Positions 18,025 to 27,887 of a DNA stretch of 64,000 bases are shown here, piece after piece. The position numbers and the translations under genes are program-made. The notes below the pieces were generated by a model that saw only the letters and a program-made list of their open reading frames with translations, did no database searches and was not told where the DNA came from. Origin of the DNA: Fodinibius salipaludis (GTDB taxonomy: Bacteria; Bacteroidota; Rhodothermia; Balneolales; Balneolaceae); NCBI RefSeq assembly GCF_002287075.1, contig NZ_NSKE01000011.1, forward strand, positions 62,001 to 126,000, read 5' to 3'. Numbering within the stretch: the first letter of the stretch is position 1; each line of letters opens with the position of its first letter.

Positions 18025-19089
18025 ATGCAGCTAAATGGAAAAGAGTATCAATTAATTGCCAGCTATTTGGCGGGCGAATGTACTGACCGAGAACAGAGAA
18101 AGGTTGAGCAATGGATTGATCAGAGTCAAGAGAATAAGAGACAATTTCAGGAATTGCGTCGTATTTGGCAGCTTTCCGGTGATGCTGTTTCACCCCAGGA
18201 TATGGAGTGGGACGTTAATCAGGAATGGAATCGGCTGGACAGGCAAATAAATAAAGAGAAGGGGGCATCGGGTAGTAAGAATTCTGATCAAAAGCGTTAT
18301 TGGTCTTTTCGAAGTTCCTCTATCCATTCTGGAACCCAGAAATTTATTCGAGTAGCTGCAGTTTTTTTAGTTGCGGGACTTATTGGATTACTATCATACC
18401 AAAGCTGGGATAAACCGGCGCAAAAAGATCAAGAACCGATCTTGCGACAAATTAGTACAGGTAATGGGCAGAGAGCAAACCTTACGCTGGCCGACGGTAC
18501 TGAAGTTATGCTCAATGCCGATAGCGAACTTGAACTTCCCAAAGAATTTGCATCTGATGTACGTGAAGTCCATCTGGACGGGGAAGCTTATTTTAGCGTG
18601 TCGAAGAATGAAGAAAAACCATTTTTAGTGCACTCAAACCAATCAACGGTTCGGGTTTTGGGAACGTCTTTTTCTATACGGTCATACCCAGAGGACCAAA
18701 AGGTGCAAGTTGTCGTTGAAGAAGGACGGGTATCATTTGGACAGAAAAAAGAAGGTGAGGGCCAAAAAGCGATTTTAAATCGTAATGAATTGGGAACCTT
18801 TGACCTTTCAACAAGTACTTTGTCAACGCGAACGGTGGAAGATCTTGAATTATATATGAGCTGGAGAAATGGCTATTTGAAATTTGAAGAGTCACGATTG
18901 AATGATGTGGCTAAGGCCTTGGAACGACGATACGATATAAGAGTATTTTTTGAAGAACCCACTCTAAAAACTCTTTTGCTTACGGCATATTTAAAGAGCA
19001 GGTCGCTTCAAAATGTATTGGACGTTATTTCAACATCATTGGATATAGAATATGAGTTAAAGGATAATACAGTAACTTTTAGGAAATAA
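18025..19089 (+). CDS. FecR family anti-sigma factor
   Basis: A 354-residue inner-membrane regulator. The N-terminal cytoplasmic part (about 1-112) would bind the sigma factor; one membrane span lies at about 113-132 (FIRVAAVFLVAGLIGLLS); the periplasmic FecR domain runs from about 140 to 240 (ADGTEVMLNADSELELP, DGEAYFSVSKNEEKPFLVHS), and a DUF4974 domain forms the C-terminus (about 275-354, SLQNVLDVISTSLDIEYEL). It should receive the signal from the STN domain of the SusC-type receptor encoded next. The 163-bp gap from the sigma gene holds no gene. Confidence 0.93.
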   Translation: MQLNGKEYQLIASYLAGECTDREQRKVEQWIDQSQENKRQFQELRRIWQLSGDAVSPQDMEWDVNQEWNRLDRQINKEKGASGSKNSDQKRYWSFRSSSIHSGTQKFIRVAAVFLVAGLIGLLSYQSWDKPAQKDQEPILRQISTGNGQRANLTLADGTEVMLNADSELELPKEFASDVREVHLDGEAYFSVSKNEEKPFLVHSNQSTVRVLGTSFSIRSYPEDQKVQVVVEEGRVSFGQKKEGEGQKAILNRNELGTFDLSTSTLSTRTVEDLELYMSWRNGYLKFEESRLNDVAKALERRYDIRVFFEEPTLKTLLLTAYLKSRSLQNVLDVISTSLDIEYELKDNTVTFRK

Positions 19090-19191
19090 TTAGTTGAGGT
19101 ATGCTTATGACTTTTTTGTAACCGGTTTCACTAAAATAGAAAACGAAGTAATTCAAAAGCGATAGTTCTTAAATAAAAAATCAATCCAAAC

Positions 19192-19197
19192 GGAGGT
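19192..19197 (+). promoter_or_regulatory. Strong Shine-Dalgarno for the SusC-type gene
   Basis: GGAGGT lies three bases before the ATG at 19201. A perfect Shine-Dalgarno is unusual among the genes in this window, and the spacer is short; it still supports the chosen start. Confidence 0.5.
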
Positions 19198-19200
19198 TCT

Positions 19201-22200
19201 ATGAAAGAATCGTTATTGCATATTTTGTCAAAATCGGTGCTTTGCTGCTTGGCAGTATTGTTGATTTCCCCTGTCAGTCACGCATTGACTACCGATGCTC
19301 AGGGACAGTATCTTACGTCTGCTGCAAATGAGTCCATCAGTAAATCATTTTATTCGGTTAGTGAGTACTCTGATCGCATTCCGGAGCTGCAGGAAACTGT
19401 TTCAGTTAACGCCAAAGATGCCCCGATACGAGAAGTATTAGAAAACATTGTATTGAAAGCAGATCTTGGAATAGCTTATAATGCCGAACTGTTATCGTTG
19501 AATCAATCAATAACCGTTGATATGCAAAAGGTGACGGTAGCCGAGGTTTTGCAAAAAGTGCTTGAGAATACGCCATATGAGGCTGCAATTTCTAAAACAC
19601 GAGAAATTGTCTTACGAGATCGACCGGAGCCGCAACGACTGTTAATACAGTTTCAGCAAGAAATTTCTGGTATTGTGACAGATGCGGAGACTGGTGATCC
19701 GTTGCCCGGTGTTAACGTTATGGTTCCCAACACAACGGTTGGAACATCAACTAATGAAAATGGTGAATATTCCATTACAGCCCCTGATAATGCAGATAGT
19801 TTGGCGTTTTCTTTTATTGGCTATCAACGGCAGGCTGTTCCCATAAATGGACGTAGTACTATTAATGTACAATTGCAATCTGAAGTACAATCACTTGGAG
19901 ATGATGTAGTAGTAACGGCATTAGGAATTACACGTGATGAGCGTTCTATTGGATATTCCTCTCAGGAAGTGGGAGGGGATGATCTTACATATTCCCAAGA
20001 TCAAAATGTGATTGGTTCCCTGTCAGGTAAAATTGCAGGAGTTCAAATTTCAGGTTCTTCCGGTGCAAGTATGGGCGGTACGCAGACGATTAAAATTCGT
20101 GGCGTCAATTCGTTAAGCGGTGAAGGCCAGCCATTAATTGTCGTTGATGGCACTCCGATTTCGAACCAAAACTTTGCTGGAAGTGGTGGGGCCGATTTTG
20201 GTAACTTGGCACAGGATGTCAATCCGAATGATATAGAATCAGTGAATGTGCTTAAAGGACCGGCTGCTTCTGCTTTGTATGGTATTCGCGGACAATATGG
20301 TGTTGTAATGATTACAACCAAGAGTGGTTCCGGAGAAAGAGACTTCTCTGTCGATTTTAATTCCAGCTTTGAAGTGCAACGAGCCGGGAACTTTATGGAA
20401 TACCAGAATAAGTATGGTGCCGGTTATAAACTAGATTTTAATACCCTTAGTAATGGTGACCCCTACGTAGCAACAAACTGGGACGAAAGCTGGGGACCCC
20501 GAATGGATGGCACCATGGTTCGTGAATTTTTCAGCTTTTATCCGCAAGATCCACGTTATGGGGAGCTAACACCTTTTGAACCACAACCGGATAATGTGAA
20601 GAACTTTTTTGAAACTGGGTTCAAATCCAACCAGGGTATAACCATTTCTGGAAGTGGTGAAAATAGCAATTATCGGTTGAGTTTTAACGACTCCAGAACC
20701 GAGGGAGTATATCCCAACACTTGGCATAAAAGAAATAACCTTGGAGCCAGTGTTACAACGGACGTAAGTGAAGACTGGACATTTTCAACAAATCTCAACT
20801 ATGCTCGAAATAGTGGACAACGTCCACCACAGGGATATGGTTATGGTTCTCAATACTTTAGGCAGTGGTTTCAGCGTAATGTGAGTATGGAGGAACTAAA
20901 GAACTATAAATATGATGATGGGACAATAAAGCATTGGAATATAGGTGTTCCTTCTGCCGGTGAAACCCCCAGTCCTGCTTATTGGGATAATCCATATTTC
21001 TTGGCTAACGAAAATGAAACGCGGGATGATCGTAATCGTGTATTTGGCGATTTCAGTGTAGAGTATAATGTAATTCCCGAGCTGACCTTAAATGCATCAG
21101 TGCGGGGAGACGTCTACGTACAGTCAATTGAATGGAAATCAGCCGTTGGCGGTACGGGAACATCCGGCTACACGGTCGGTAAATACGAAAACCGGGAAAT
21201 GAATTATGATGTCTCAGCACAGTATAAGAACAATTGGGACAAGATTTCTGTAGATGCTACTCTTGGTGGAAATATATATGATCGAAATTACTCATACCTG
21301 CGCCAGTCAACAGTAGGCGGATTGTCGACACCGGGCTATTACAATATTGAGGCTTCTGTTGATCGTCCCGACAATACATCTTACAAACTTGAGAAGCAGA
21401 TATACAGTGCTTACGGTCTGCTTTCTCTGGGATATGATGAAACGTATTTTGTAGATGTAAGTGTAAGAAATGATAAGTCATCTACACTACCCGAAAACAA
21501 CAATTCATATTGGTATCCATCGGTTTCCGGTAGTTTCGTTTTTAGCGAACTTATTGACTGGGATCCCTTAACGTTTGGTAAACTGAGATTGAGTTATGCA
21601 CAGGCAGGATCTGATTTGAGTCCCTATCAAACAACACCGGTATATAGTATTGGTACCGTTTATGATGGGACAAATACTCTATCAGTACCTAATAATTTAA
21701 ATAATCCGAATATTGAACCCTCATTTTCTCATTCTTACGAAGGTGGTTTTGATTTAAGTTTCTTTGGGCGCTTGAAGCTTAACTTTACCTACTACGAACA
21801 ACAGAGTAAGAACCAGATTATTCCGTTGGATATCTCAGGAACCAGTGGATATAATACAGCTACTATAAATGCCGGACTTATTGAAAACAAAGGTATTGAG
21901 ATAGCACTTTCTGGGACTCCCATCGAGTCGAAAGATTTTATGTGGGATTCAAAATTCAATCTGGGTAGAAATCAAAATAAAGTTGTTGAGCTTCACCCCG
22001 ATATTGATGTGTACACACACAATAGTAGCGTTTATTCGGGTACTGCAAGTTATTTGAATTCATATGAAGGAGAAGAGTATGGTGCTTTGGTAGGCCAAGC
22101 TTATCAGCGGGATGAAGAAACCGGTAAAATTTTATTGGATGATAATAACTTACCGATCTGGACAGATGCTACCCATAATTTTGGAAGTGTACTTCCTGAA

Positions 22201-22758
22201 TTTACCGGTGGTTTCCAGAATACCTTCAATTATAAAAACTTTAGCCTTGCTACGATGATTAGCTTCCAGTCTGGCGGACAGTTCTTTAGTTGGTCGCGCA
22301 TGCTGGCCCATAAAACAGGTTTAGCACCGGCTACGGCGGCTGTCAATGATCGCGGTAATAATGTTCGCGATCCTGTTGCAGACGGCGGTGGTGTTAAAGT
22401 AGAAGGTATTTCAGCTTCTACAGGGCAAGAAGTTTCTACGTACGTTAATGCGCGCGACTATTACAGAGGTGTCCTCGGAGATGATATTTACGAAGATTGG
22501 GTAACCGATGCTTCATATATCAAACTGAGCGAAGTTAAATTGGGATACACGTTTGGCAACGATCTGATGAATAGGTTGCCCATACGTTCGGCTGAAATTG
22601 CTGTTTATGCCAAAAACCCGGTTATGATATGGCAAGCAGCGCCCAAAGGGCTGGATCCTTCAGAGCTGTCAACGGGAAGTCAGGATATCACCTGGACAGA
22701 GACCGGACAGCTAAACACTGTTCGCACATTCGGCTTGAACTTAAGCTTAACCTTCTAA
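19201..22758 (+). CDS. SusC/RagA-type TonB-linked outer membrane receptor with STN domain
   Basis: A 1185-residue outer-membrane protein. After a signal peptide (about 1-30, ending SHALT) there is an STN signalling domain (about 62-142, NAKDAPIREVLENIVLKADLG), a carboxypeptidase-regulatory-like beta sandwich (about 154-230, ISGIVTDAETGDPLPGVNV), the TonB-dependent plug (about 235-355, with IRGVNSLSGEGQPLIVVDG and the family NPNDIESVNVLKGPAASALYG) and a 22-strand barrel to the C-terminal Phe (LSLTF). The STN domain marks it as a transducer for the upstream FecR/sigma pair. It imports an unknown ligand with the SusD partner; no glycoside hydrolases lie alongside, so a sugar substrate is not implied. 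Confidence 0.95.
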   Translation: MKESLLHILSKSVLCCLAVLLISPVSHALTTDAQGQYLTSAANESISKSFYSVSEYSDRIPELQETVSVNAKDAPIREVLENIVLKADLGIAYNAELLSLNQSITVDMQKVTVAEVLQKVLENTPYEAAISKTREIVLRDRPEPQRLLIQFQQEISGIVTDAETGDPLPGVNVMVPNTTVGTSTNENGEYSITAPDNADSLAFSFIGYQRQAVPINGRSTINVQLQSEVQSLGDDVVVTALGITRDERSIGYSSQEVGGDDLTYSQDQNVIGSLSGKIAGVQISGSSGASMGGTQTIKIRGVNSLSGEGQPLIVVDGTPISNQNFAGSGGADFGNLAQDVNPNDIESVNVLKGPAASALYGIRGQYGVVMITTKSGSGERDFSVDFNSSFEVQRAGNFMEYQNKYGAGYKLDFNTLSNGDPYVATNWDESWGPRMDGTMVREFFSFYPQDPRYGELTPFEPQPDNVKNFFETGFKSNQGITISGSGENSNYRLSFNDSRTEGVYPNTWHKRNNLGASVTTDVSEDWTFSTNLNYARNSGQRPPQGYGYGSQYFRQWFQRNVSMEELKNYKYDDGTIKHWNIGVPSAGETPSPAYWDNPYFLANENETRDDRNRVFGDFSVEYNVIPELTLNASVRGDVYVQSIEWKSAVGGTGTSGYTVGKYENREMNYDVSAQYKNNWDKISVDATLGGNIYDRNYSYLRQSTVGGLSTPGYYNIEASVDRPDNTSYKLEKQIYSAYGLLSLGYDETYFVDVSVRNDKSSTLPENNNSYWYPSVSGSFVFSELIDWDPLTFGKLRLSYAQAGSDLSPYQTTPVYSIGTVYDGTNTLSVPNNLNNPNIEPSFSHSYEGGFDLSFFGRLKLNFTYYEQQSKNQIIPLDISGTSGYNTATINAGLIENKGIEIALSGTPIESKDFMWDSKFNLGRNQNKVVELHPDIDVYTHNSSVYSGTASYLNSYEGEEYGALVGQAYQRDEETGKILLDDNNLPIWTDATHNFGSVLPEFTGGFQNTFNYKNFSLATMISFQSGGQFFSWSRMLAHKTGLAPATAAVNDRGNNVRDPVADGGGVKVEGISASTGQEVSTYVNARDYYRGVLGDDIYEDWVTDASYIKLSEVKLGYTFGNDLMNRLPIRSAEIAVYAKNPVMIWQAAPKGLDPSELSTGSQDITWTETGQLNTVRTFGLNLSLTF

Positions 22759-22768
22759 GAGTATAATT

Positions 22769-24148
22769 ATGAAGAAACTAATTTTATCCATAACCGTAAT
22801 TGCATTTCTGGTTAGCAGCTGCGAAATAGCAAGTTTTGATAACGATATTAATAAGAATCCTAACTTACCGAGTGAAGCTGCCCCATCGCAACTTATTGCT
22901 AATGCAATGTTATCGTTGCCAGGGTTGAGTTCTTCTCCACAAGGTGAATACAATGCGCAGTATTTATCAGAGATCATATATATTGATAATTCTCTTTATC
23001 CTGAAGGTACAACCAGTTTCTACTGGCTGTATCAAGGACCACTGATGAATCTTCAAACAGCGATTAAGAATACCAATGTTGCTAATGAAGCAGCTGTCGC
23101 TAAGATTCTTAAAGCCTATTACTTCTGGCATATGACGGATCGTTGGGGAGATATTCCTTATTCCGAAGCGTTAAATGGGACGGAAGATTTTACTCCGGCC
23201 TATGATACGCAAGAAGCAATTTATGATAGTCTCTTTACATTGCTAAAAGAAGCCGGGGATCAGCTCGAAGTAGGTCGTGGACTTTCAAATGACATTATGT
23301 ATGGTGGTGATATCGAAAAGTGGAGAAAGTTCGGGAATACCGTTCGTATGCTGATGGCACTTCGCTTATCGGAAAGAGACGAAGCATGGGCCGAAGATGA
23401 GTTTACCAATGCTATGGATGACGGAGTTATGACATCAAATGATGATAATTTTGTCTTCCAGCATCTGGCTGATGAAAACAATGAAAACTATTGGTATAAC
23501 CAGATCATACGCCAATCTCGGGTATGGTGGGCACTACCTGTGAGAATAATCGATATGATGGAACCCAATAATGATCCCCGATTAGCGGTTTATGGGGAAC
23601 AGGCTGCAAATACCGGCGATTATACTGGCTTGCCATTCGGTACGCCAAACGATGTTGAGGCTGATGACTACTCTTTGTTGGGTACGCAAATTTATGAGCA
23701 GGATGCTCCTGTATATCTGGTTACGTATGCACAGGCCAAATTTGCGTTAGCAGAGGCCGCCCAGCGTGATTGGACAACGGATAATCCCGAAACACATTAT
23801 AATGAAGCTATTGAAGCTTCCATTGTCCAATGGACAGGAAGCGATGCAGGTGTCCAAAGTTATCTCTCTGAACCTAATGTTGTTTACAACCCTGCCAATG
23901 GTATTGAGATGATTTCAGAACAGCGTTATCTGCACTTGTTCATGCATGGATACGAAGCGTGGGCAGAATATCGCCGAACCGGATATCCCGATAATATGGT
24001 AAACCCACAAGGTAGAGATGTTCCTTTAAGACAGGCTTACACCTCTGATGAGGAATTGAATAATACTGAAAATTATCAGGAAGCAGTTGATCGCCAATTT
24101 AATGGGGACAACTCAATTTATGGTCGACTTTGGTGGGATGTTGAATAA
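22769..24148 (+). CDS. SusD/RagB-like nutrient-binding lipoprotein
   Basis: A 459-residue outer-membrane lipoprotein, lipobox VSSC with Cys18. It follows the SusC gene by 10 nt and would form the lid of the pedal-bin transporter. The helical repeats (FWHMTDRWGDIPYSEAL at about 112-128, and a final EQRYLHLFMHGYEAWAEYRRTGYP at about 385-410) fit the SusD-like_2 subfamily that binds varied substrates. Length is at the low end for SusD. Ends the signalling-transport unit. Confidence 0.93.
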   Translation: MKKLILSITVIAFLVSSCEIASFDNDINKNPNLPSEAAPSQLIANAMLSLPGLSSSPQGEYNAQYLSEIIYIDNSLYPEGTTSFYWLYQGPLMNLQTAIKNTNVANEAAVAKILKAYYFWHMTDRWGDIPYSEALNGTEDFTPAYDTQEAIYDSLFTLLKEAGDQLEVGRGLSNDIMYGGDIEKWRKFGNTVRMLMALRLSERDEAWAEDEFTNAMDDGVMTSNDDNFVFQHLADENNENYWYNQIIRQSRVWWALPVRIIDMMEPNNDPRLAVYGEQAANTGDYTGLPFGTPNDVEADDYSLLGTQIYEQDAPVYLVTYAQAKFALAEAAQRDWTTDNPETHYNEAIEASIVQWTGSDAGVQSYLSEPNVVYNPANGIEMISEQRYLHLFMHGYEAWAEYRRTGYPDNMVNPQGRDVPLRQAYTSDEELNNTENYQEAVDRQFNGDNSIYGRLWWDVE

Positions 24149-24205
24149 TATTTAAAATTTCATATCCATTATTCGGTGATCATAAAGTTGTCCAAATGAA
24201 TTAAT

Positions 24206-24246
24206 AAAAGGCACAGGAACTATACGGTCTCCTGTGCCTTTTATTT
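24206..24246 (+). terminator. Intrinsic terminator after the SusCD unit
   Basis: A 13-bp stem (AAAAGGCACAGGA / TCCTGTGCCTTTT) with an 11-nt loop, followed by TATTT. It separates the SusD gene from the NlpC/P60 gene downstream. Confidence 0.88.
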
Positions 24247-24278
24247 ACCATCAATAATTTTCTAAAAGATTTAATTCA

Positions 24279-25463
24279 ATGAAATATCGATCTATCTCAA
24301 TATCTCTGGTAATTTTTCTGCTTGTTTCGTTGATGGCTTGTGGGCCGTCCCAAAAGGAGGATATTAAACAGAAAATTGCGAATACTTCTCAACATTTTGC
24401 GTCCGACAGCAGAGTAGCTTTATTTGATGTGGAAGCGATATCAAATAATGGAGAATGGGTTCTAAAGGGAGAAACAAATCTTCCAGAAGCTAAAGCGGCA
24501 TTGCTTGATTCACTTTCAGCAATAAATGTTACGACTGTTGATAGCATCAATGTGTTGCCAGAGGATGGACTTGATGGGAAGACCTTGGGAATTATTAACA
24601 ATTCAGTAGCTAATCTGCGATCTCGTCCATCACATCCTGCACAGCTGGTTACCCAAGCTACGTTGGGTATGCCTGTAAAAGTGCTTAAAAAAGAGGGGGG
24701 CTGGTATATGATTCAGACCCCGGATGATTATCTGTCGTGGGTTGATTATGGCGGTATTCACCAGATGAACCAAGAGGAATACGAGGAATGGAAAGCGGCT
24801 GATAAAATGATTTATATTGAAACCAATGGGTACGCTTACGAAGAACCCAATCGTGAAGCGACCAAAGTTTCGGATTTGGTAAGCGGAAGCATTCTAAAAG
24901 TGAATGGCACCTCGGGCAATTATTACGAAGTGAGCTATCCCGATGGACGAACTGGTTATGTGAGTAGAATGGAGGCTCGCTCTTTTGACGACTGGAAAGT
25001 ATCCGTCGAAGCGTCCGAAAACAAACTGGTAGAAGAGGCAAAATCATTGAAAGGTGCGCCTTATCTGTGGGGAGGAACATCTTCAAAAGGGATGGATTGC
25101 AGTGGTTTTACCAAGACGATCTATTTTATGAACGGGTGGGTTATTCCCCGAGATGCATCTCAGCAAGTGCATGCCGGAGAATTAGTTGATTCTACCGGTA
25201 ATTTTGAGAATCTGCGTCCTGGTGATCTGCTCTTCTTTGGAAGCGAAGCTACCGAAGAACGTGATCGGCGCGTTGTGCATGTGGGCATGTGGATTGGCAA
25301 TGATGAATTTATCCATTCTGCTGGTAGAGTTAAAGTGAGCAGCATTGATCCCGAAGCTGAAAACTACGACGAATATAATCTCAATCGCTATCTCGAATCA
25401 CGTCGATATCTGCAGCATAAAGAAGGCAATATCATTGATGTAGAAAATATGTACGAGATATAA
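24279..25463 (+). CDS. SH3-NlpC/P60 peptidase lipoprotein
   Basis: A 394-residue lipoprotein (lipobox LMAC, Cys21) with two bacterial SH3 domains (about 105-160 and 170-230) and a C-terminal NlpC/P60 cysteine peptidase domain (about 255-375). Catalytic Cys274 is in MDCSGF, His334 in VVHVGMW and His346 in FIHSAG. The YkfC-like class cleaves gamma-D-Glu-diamino acid bonds in peptidoglycan peptides. It overlaps the next gene by one base (TAATG), so it heads a three-gene unit with an oxidoreductase and a PBP4-type enzyme, suggesting turnover of muropeptides at the envelope. Confidence 0.92.
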   Translation: MKYRSISISLVIFLLVSLMACGPSQKEDIKQKIANTSQHFASDSRVALFDVEAISNNGEWVLKGETNLPEAKAALLDSLSAINVTTVDSINVLPEDGLDGKTLGIINNSVANLRSRPSHPAQLVTQATLGMPVKVLKKEGGWYMIQTPDDYLSWVDYGGIHQMNQEEYEEWKAADKMIYIETNGYAYEEPNREATKVSDLVSGSILKVNGTSGNYYEVSYPDGRTGYVSRMEARSFDDWKVSVEASENKLVEEAKSLKGAPYLWGGTSSKGMDCSGFTKTIYFMNGWVIPRDASQQVHAGELVDSTGNFENLRPGDLLFFGSEATEERDRRVVHVGMWIGNDEFIHSAGRVKVSSIDPEAENYDEYNLNRYLESRRYLQHKEGNIIDVENMYEI

Positions 25464-26476
25464 TGATTAACGCAGTACAACTGGGATTAGGTCCCATTGG
25501 TCAACGGCTTACGCGCTATCTTTCCGAGCGAGATGGAATACAAATTGTAGGGGCAGTTGATCCTGATCTCCAGAAGGTGGGAAAAGATCTGGGTGAACAT
25601 GCCGGTGATGATGAGTCGGGCATTATTATTTCTCCGGATCTCAATTCCTGCTCTGCCATTGGGCAGGTTGATGTTGCTGTAATATCTACGGTATCACCCC
25701 TGGAAAAGATGGAAGCTCAAATTCAGGAGGTGGCCGATTGTGGATTAGATATCGTATCAACCTGCGAGGAGCTTTCGCATCCCTGGCAAACGCAGCCGGA
25801 ATGTGCCCACCGAATCGATAATTATTGTAAAGAAAAGGATATTTCCTGTGTCGGTACCGGCGTCAATCCTGGTTTTTTAATGGATTATCTGCCGTCAGTG
25901 CTAACGTCGGTTTGTCGAGAGGTAAAGCATATCAAGGTGGAGCGTATTCAGGATGCACGGCCGCGACGCAAGCCGTTTAGAGATAAAATTGGTGTGGGGC
26001 TTACGGGTAGTGAATTTGAGGAAAACAGGGATTCGATTCGTCATGTAGGATTGCCGGAATCCGTTTACATGATTGCTGAAGCTATGAACTGGGAGTTAAC
26101 GAATGTAGATGAAAGGCTGCAACCCATTCAGGCTGAAAGTTCTATTCAGACGGAAAGTGGAATGGTGCAGCCGGGAAATATTGCAGGAGTTAGACAGGTT
26201 GCGTTGGGATTACAGAATGACAAAGAAGTGATTAGGCTGGTCTTTGAAGCAGCCGTTGGAATAGAGAAATCACATGACAGCATTTATATAACCGGGACTC
26301 CCACTTTTACTTCAACAGTTGATGGTGGGATTAATGGAGACATCGCAACCTCGGCAATTATTGTGAATGCGATACGATCGATAAGCAGAGCTACGCCGGG
26401 ACTTAAGACTATGCTTAATATAACAGCTCCCGCTTATTTTAGTAGAGTTGATGAAGGAAATTTGGCAAAATATTAA
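25463..26476 (+). CDS. DAP-dehydrogenase-like (DapB-fold) oxidoreductase
   Basis: A 337-residue NAD(P)-binding protein. The N-terminal Rossmann motif is LGLGPIGQRL (about residues 7-16); the central CVGTGVNPGFLMDYLP (about 131-146) and the C-terminal domain follow the pattern of 2,4-diaminopentanoate dehydrogenase and its relatives, a branch of the dihydrodipicolinate reductase-like superfamily. Genuine DapB is shorter (about 250-270). The substrate is unknown; given the flanking peptidoglycan peptidases, oxidation of a D- or meso-diamino acid is an attractive guess. Its stop is 17 nt before the next gene. Confidence 0.8.
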   Translation: MINAVQLGLGPIGQRLTRYLSERDGIQIVGAVDPDLQKVGKDLGEHAGDDESGIIISPDLNSCSAIGQVDVAVISTVSPLEKMEAQIQEVADCGLDIVSTCEELSHPWQTQPECAHRIDNYCKEKDISCVGTGVNPGFLMDYLPSVLTSVCREVKHIKVERIQDARPRRKPFRDKIGVGLTGSEFEENRDSIRHVGLPESVYMIAEAMNWELTNVDERLQPIQAESSIQTESGMVQPGNIAGVRQVALGLQNDKEVIRLVFEAAVGIEKSHDSIYITGTPTFTSTVDGGINGDIATSAIIVNAIRSISRATPGLKTMLNITAPAYFSRVDEGNLAKY

Positions 26477-26493
26477 ACTTTAGTTGAAATAAG

Positions 26494-27873
26494 ATGGAAA
26501 GAAAATTATTGGTTTCGGTTCTTTTAATTGTTTCGTTGGCAATCGGATGTCAATCTACGGAGCAGCTTACCGAAGGTCAGTCTAAAACAGAGATAGAACA
26601 AAAGAGCGCCACTCCGCTGGCAACAATGATTGATACCTCTGAGGTATTCTCGGCCAACCTGACTGGGTTTGCGCTGTACGATCCTGAGACAAATGAAATG
26701 ATTCACAGCCAGAATGCAGACCGCTATTTTACGCCGGCCTCGAATACCAAGCTGTTTACTTTTTATACCGGATTGAAACTCTTGCCGGATTCCCTTAAGG
26801 CCCTCGAATACGAAGTGCGCGGTGACTCGCTTATTTTCTGGGGGACGGGTGACCCTTCGTTTTTGCATCCCGACTTTGGTAATGACAAGGTCTACAAGTT
26901 TCTAAAAAGTCGTGATGAGGATCTCTATTTTTCGGATACCAATTTTGATGACGAGCTACTGGGGCCGGGATGGTCGTGGAGCGACTACCAGTATTATTAT
27001 CAGCCGGAGAAAGTGCCGTTTCCCATCTTTGGCAATATTGCACGGTTCACTATTCAGGAAATTGAGCTTCGAAAAATTGCCGAGACCGACAGCGGCTTAG
27101 CTGTTTCTCCGAAATATTTTCAGTCGTATGTAGATGAAACCGGAGATCGGGAGGAGTTTCTACACCGCGGTATGGCTAACAATACGTTTTTATATAACCA
27201 GGAAGCCGATACCAGCACGTATACCATTCATAAACCGTTCCATTACCGTCCTGAAATGGTTACGGATATGTTATCAGATACGCTCGGAAAAACGGTTGAG
27301 TATGTGGATGTTGAGCGTTCGGAATCTCCGGAAAAGATTTACAGCATAAAATCGGATACGGCTTACAAGCGTATGCTGCAACCGAGTGATAACTTTATTG
27401 CTGAGCAGCTGTTGCTGGTGACGGCTTCGGAGCTGGGGAAACCGCTGAACTCCCGAAGCGTGATTGAAAAAATGAAAGAAGAGTATCTGGATATGTTGCC
27501 ACAAGAGCCGCAATGGGTGGATGGTTCGGGTTTGTCGCGATATAACATGTTTACCCCCGAATCGATGATTCGTCTGCTGGAAGCTATTGATGATGAATTT
27601 GAGGATGAGGAGGAACTGTTTCACCTATTGCCGGCAGGAGGGGAACGTGGAACTATCAGCAGTTGGTATGGACCGCGTGATGATGGAGAAGAGCCCTATG
27701 TTTTTGCAAAGACCGGCACGTTGAGCAATAACCATTCGCTGAGTGGTTATCTGTTGACCAAAAGTGGTAAAAAGCTCTACTTCAGCTTTATGAATAACCA
27801 CTATGTGACGTCCTCGTCGGTTGTTAAAGAGGAGATGGAGAAAATACTCTGGTATATTCGCAATAATTTCTAA
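26494..27873 (+). CDS. dacB: D-alanyl-D-alanine carboxypeptidase (PBP4, S13)
   Basis: A 459-residue penicillin-binding protein of peptidase family S13, which trims D-Ala or cleaves cross-links in peptidoglycan. Active-site motifs are present: Ser83-x-x-Lys86 (SNTK), Ser298-Asp-Asn300 (SDN) and Lys406-Thr-Gly408 (KTG). The N-terminus is a lipoprotein signal (LAIGC, Cys19), so it is envelope-anchored rather than soluble as in E. coli. It closes the trio with the NlpC/P60 peptidase and the dehydrogenase. No terminator is seen in the 14-bp convergent gap to lysC. Confidence 0.93.
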   Translation: MERKLLVSVLLIVSLAIGCQSTEQLTEGQSKTEIEQKSATPLATMIDTSEVFSANLTGFALYDPETNEMIHSQNADRYFTPASNTKLFTFYTGLKLLPDSLKALEYEVRGDSLIFWGTGDPSFLHPDFGNDKVYKFLKSRDEDLYFSDTNFDDELLGPGWSWSDYQYYYQPEKVPFPIFGNIARFTIQEIELRKIAETDSGLAVSPKYFQSYVDETGDREEFLHRGMANNTFLYNQEADTSTYTIHKPFHYRPEMVTDMLSDTLGKTVEYVDVERSESPEKIYSIKSDTAYKRMLQPSDNFIAEQLLLVTASELGKPLNSRSVIEKMKEEYLDMLPQEPQWVDGSGLSRYNMFTPESMIRLLEAIDDEFEDEEELFHLLPAGGERGTISSWYGPRDDGEEPYVFAKTGTLSNNHSLSGYLLTKSGKKLYFSFMNNHYVTSSSVVKEEMEKILWYIRNNF

Positions 27874-27887
27874 GGGGAAAGCTATTT

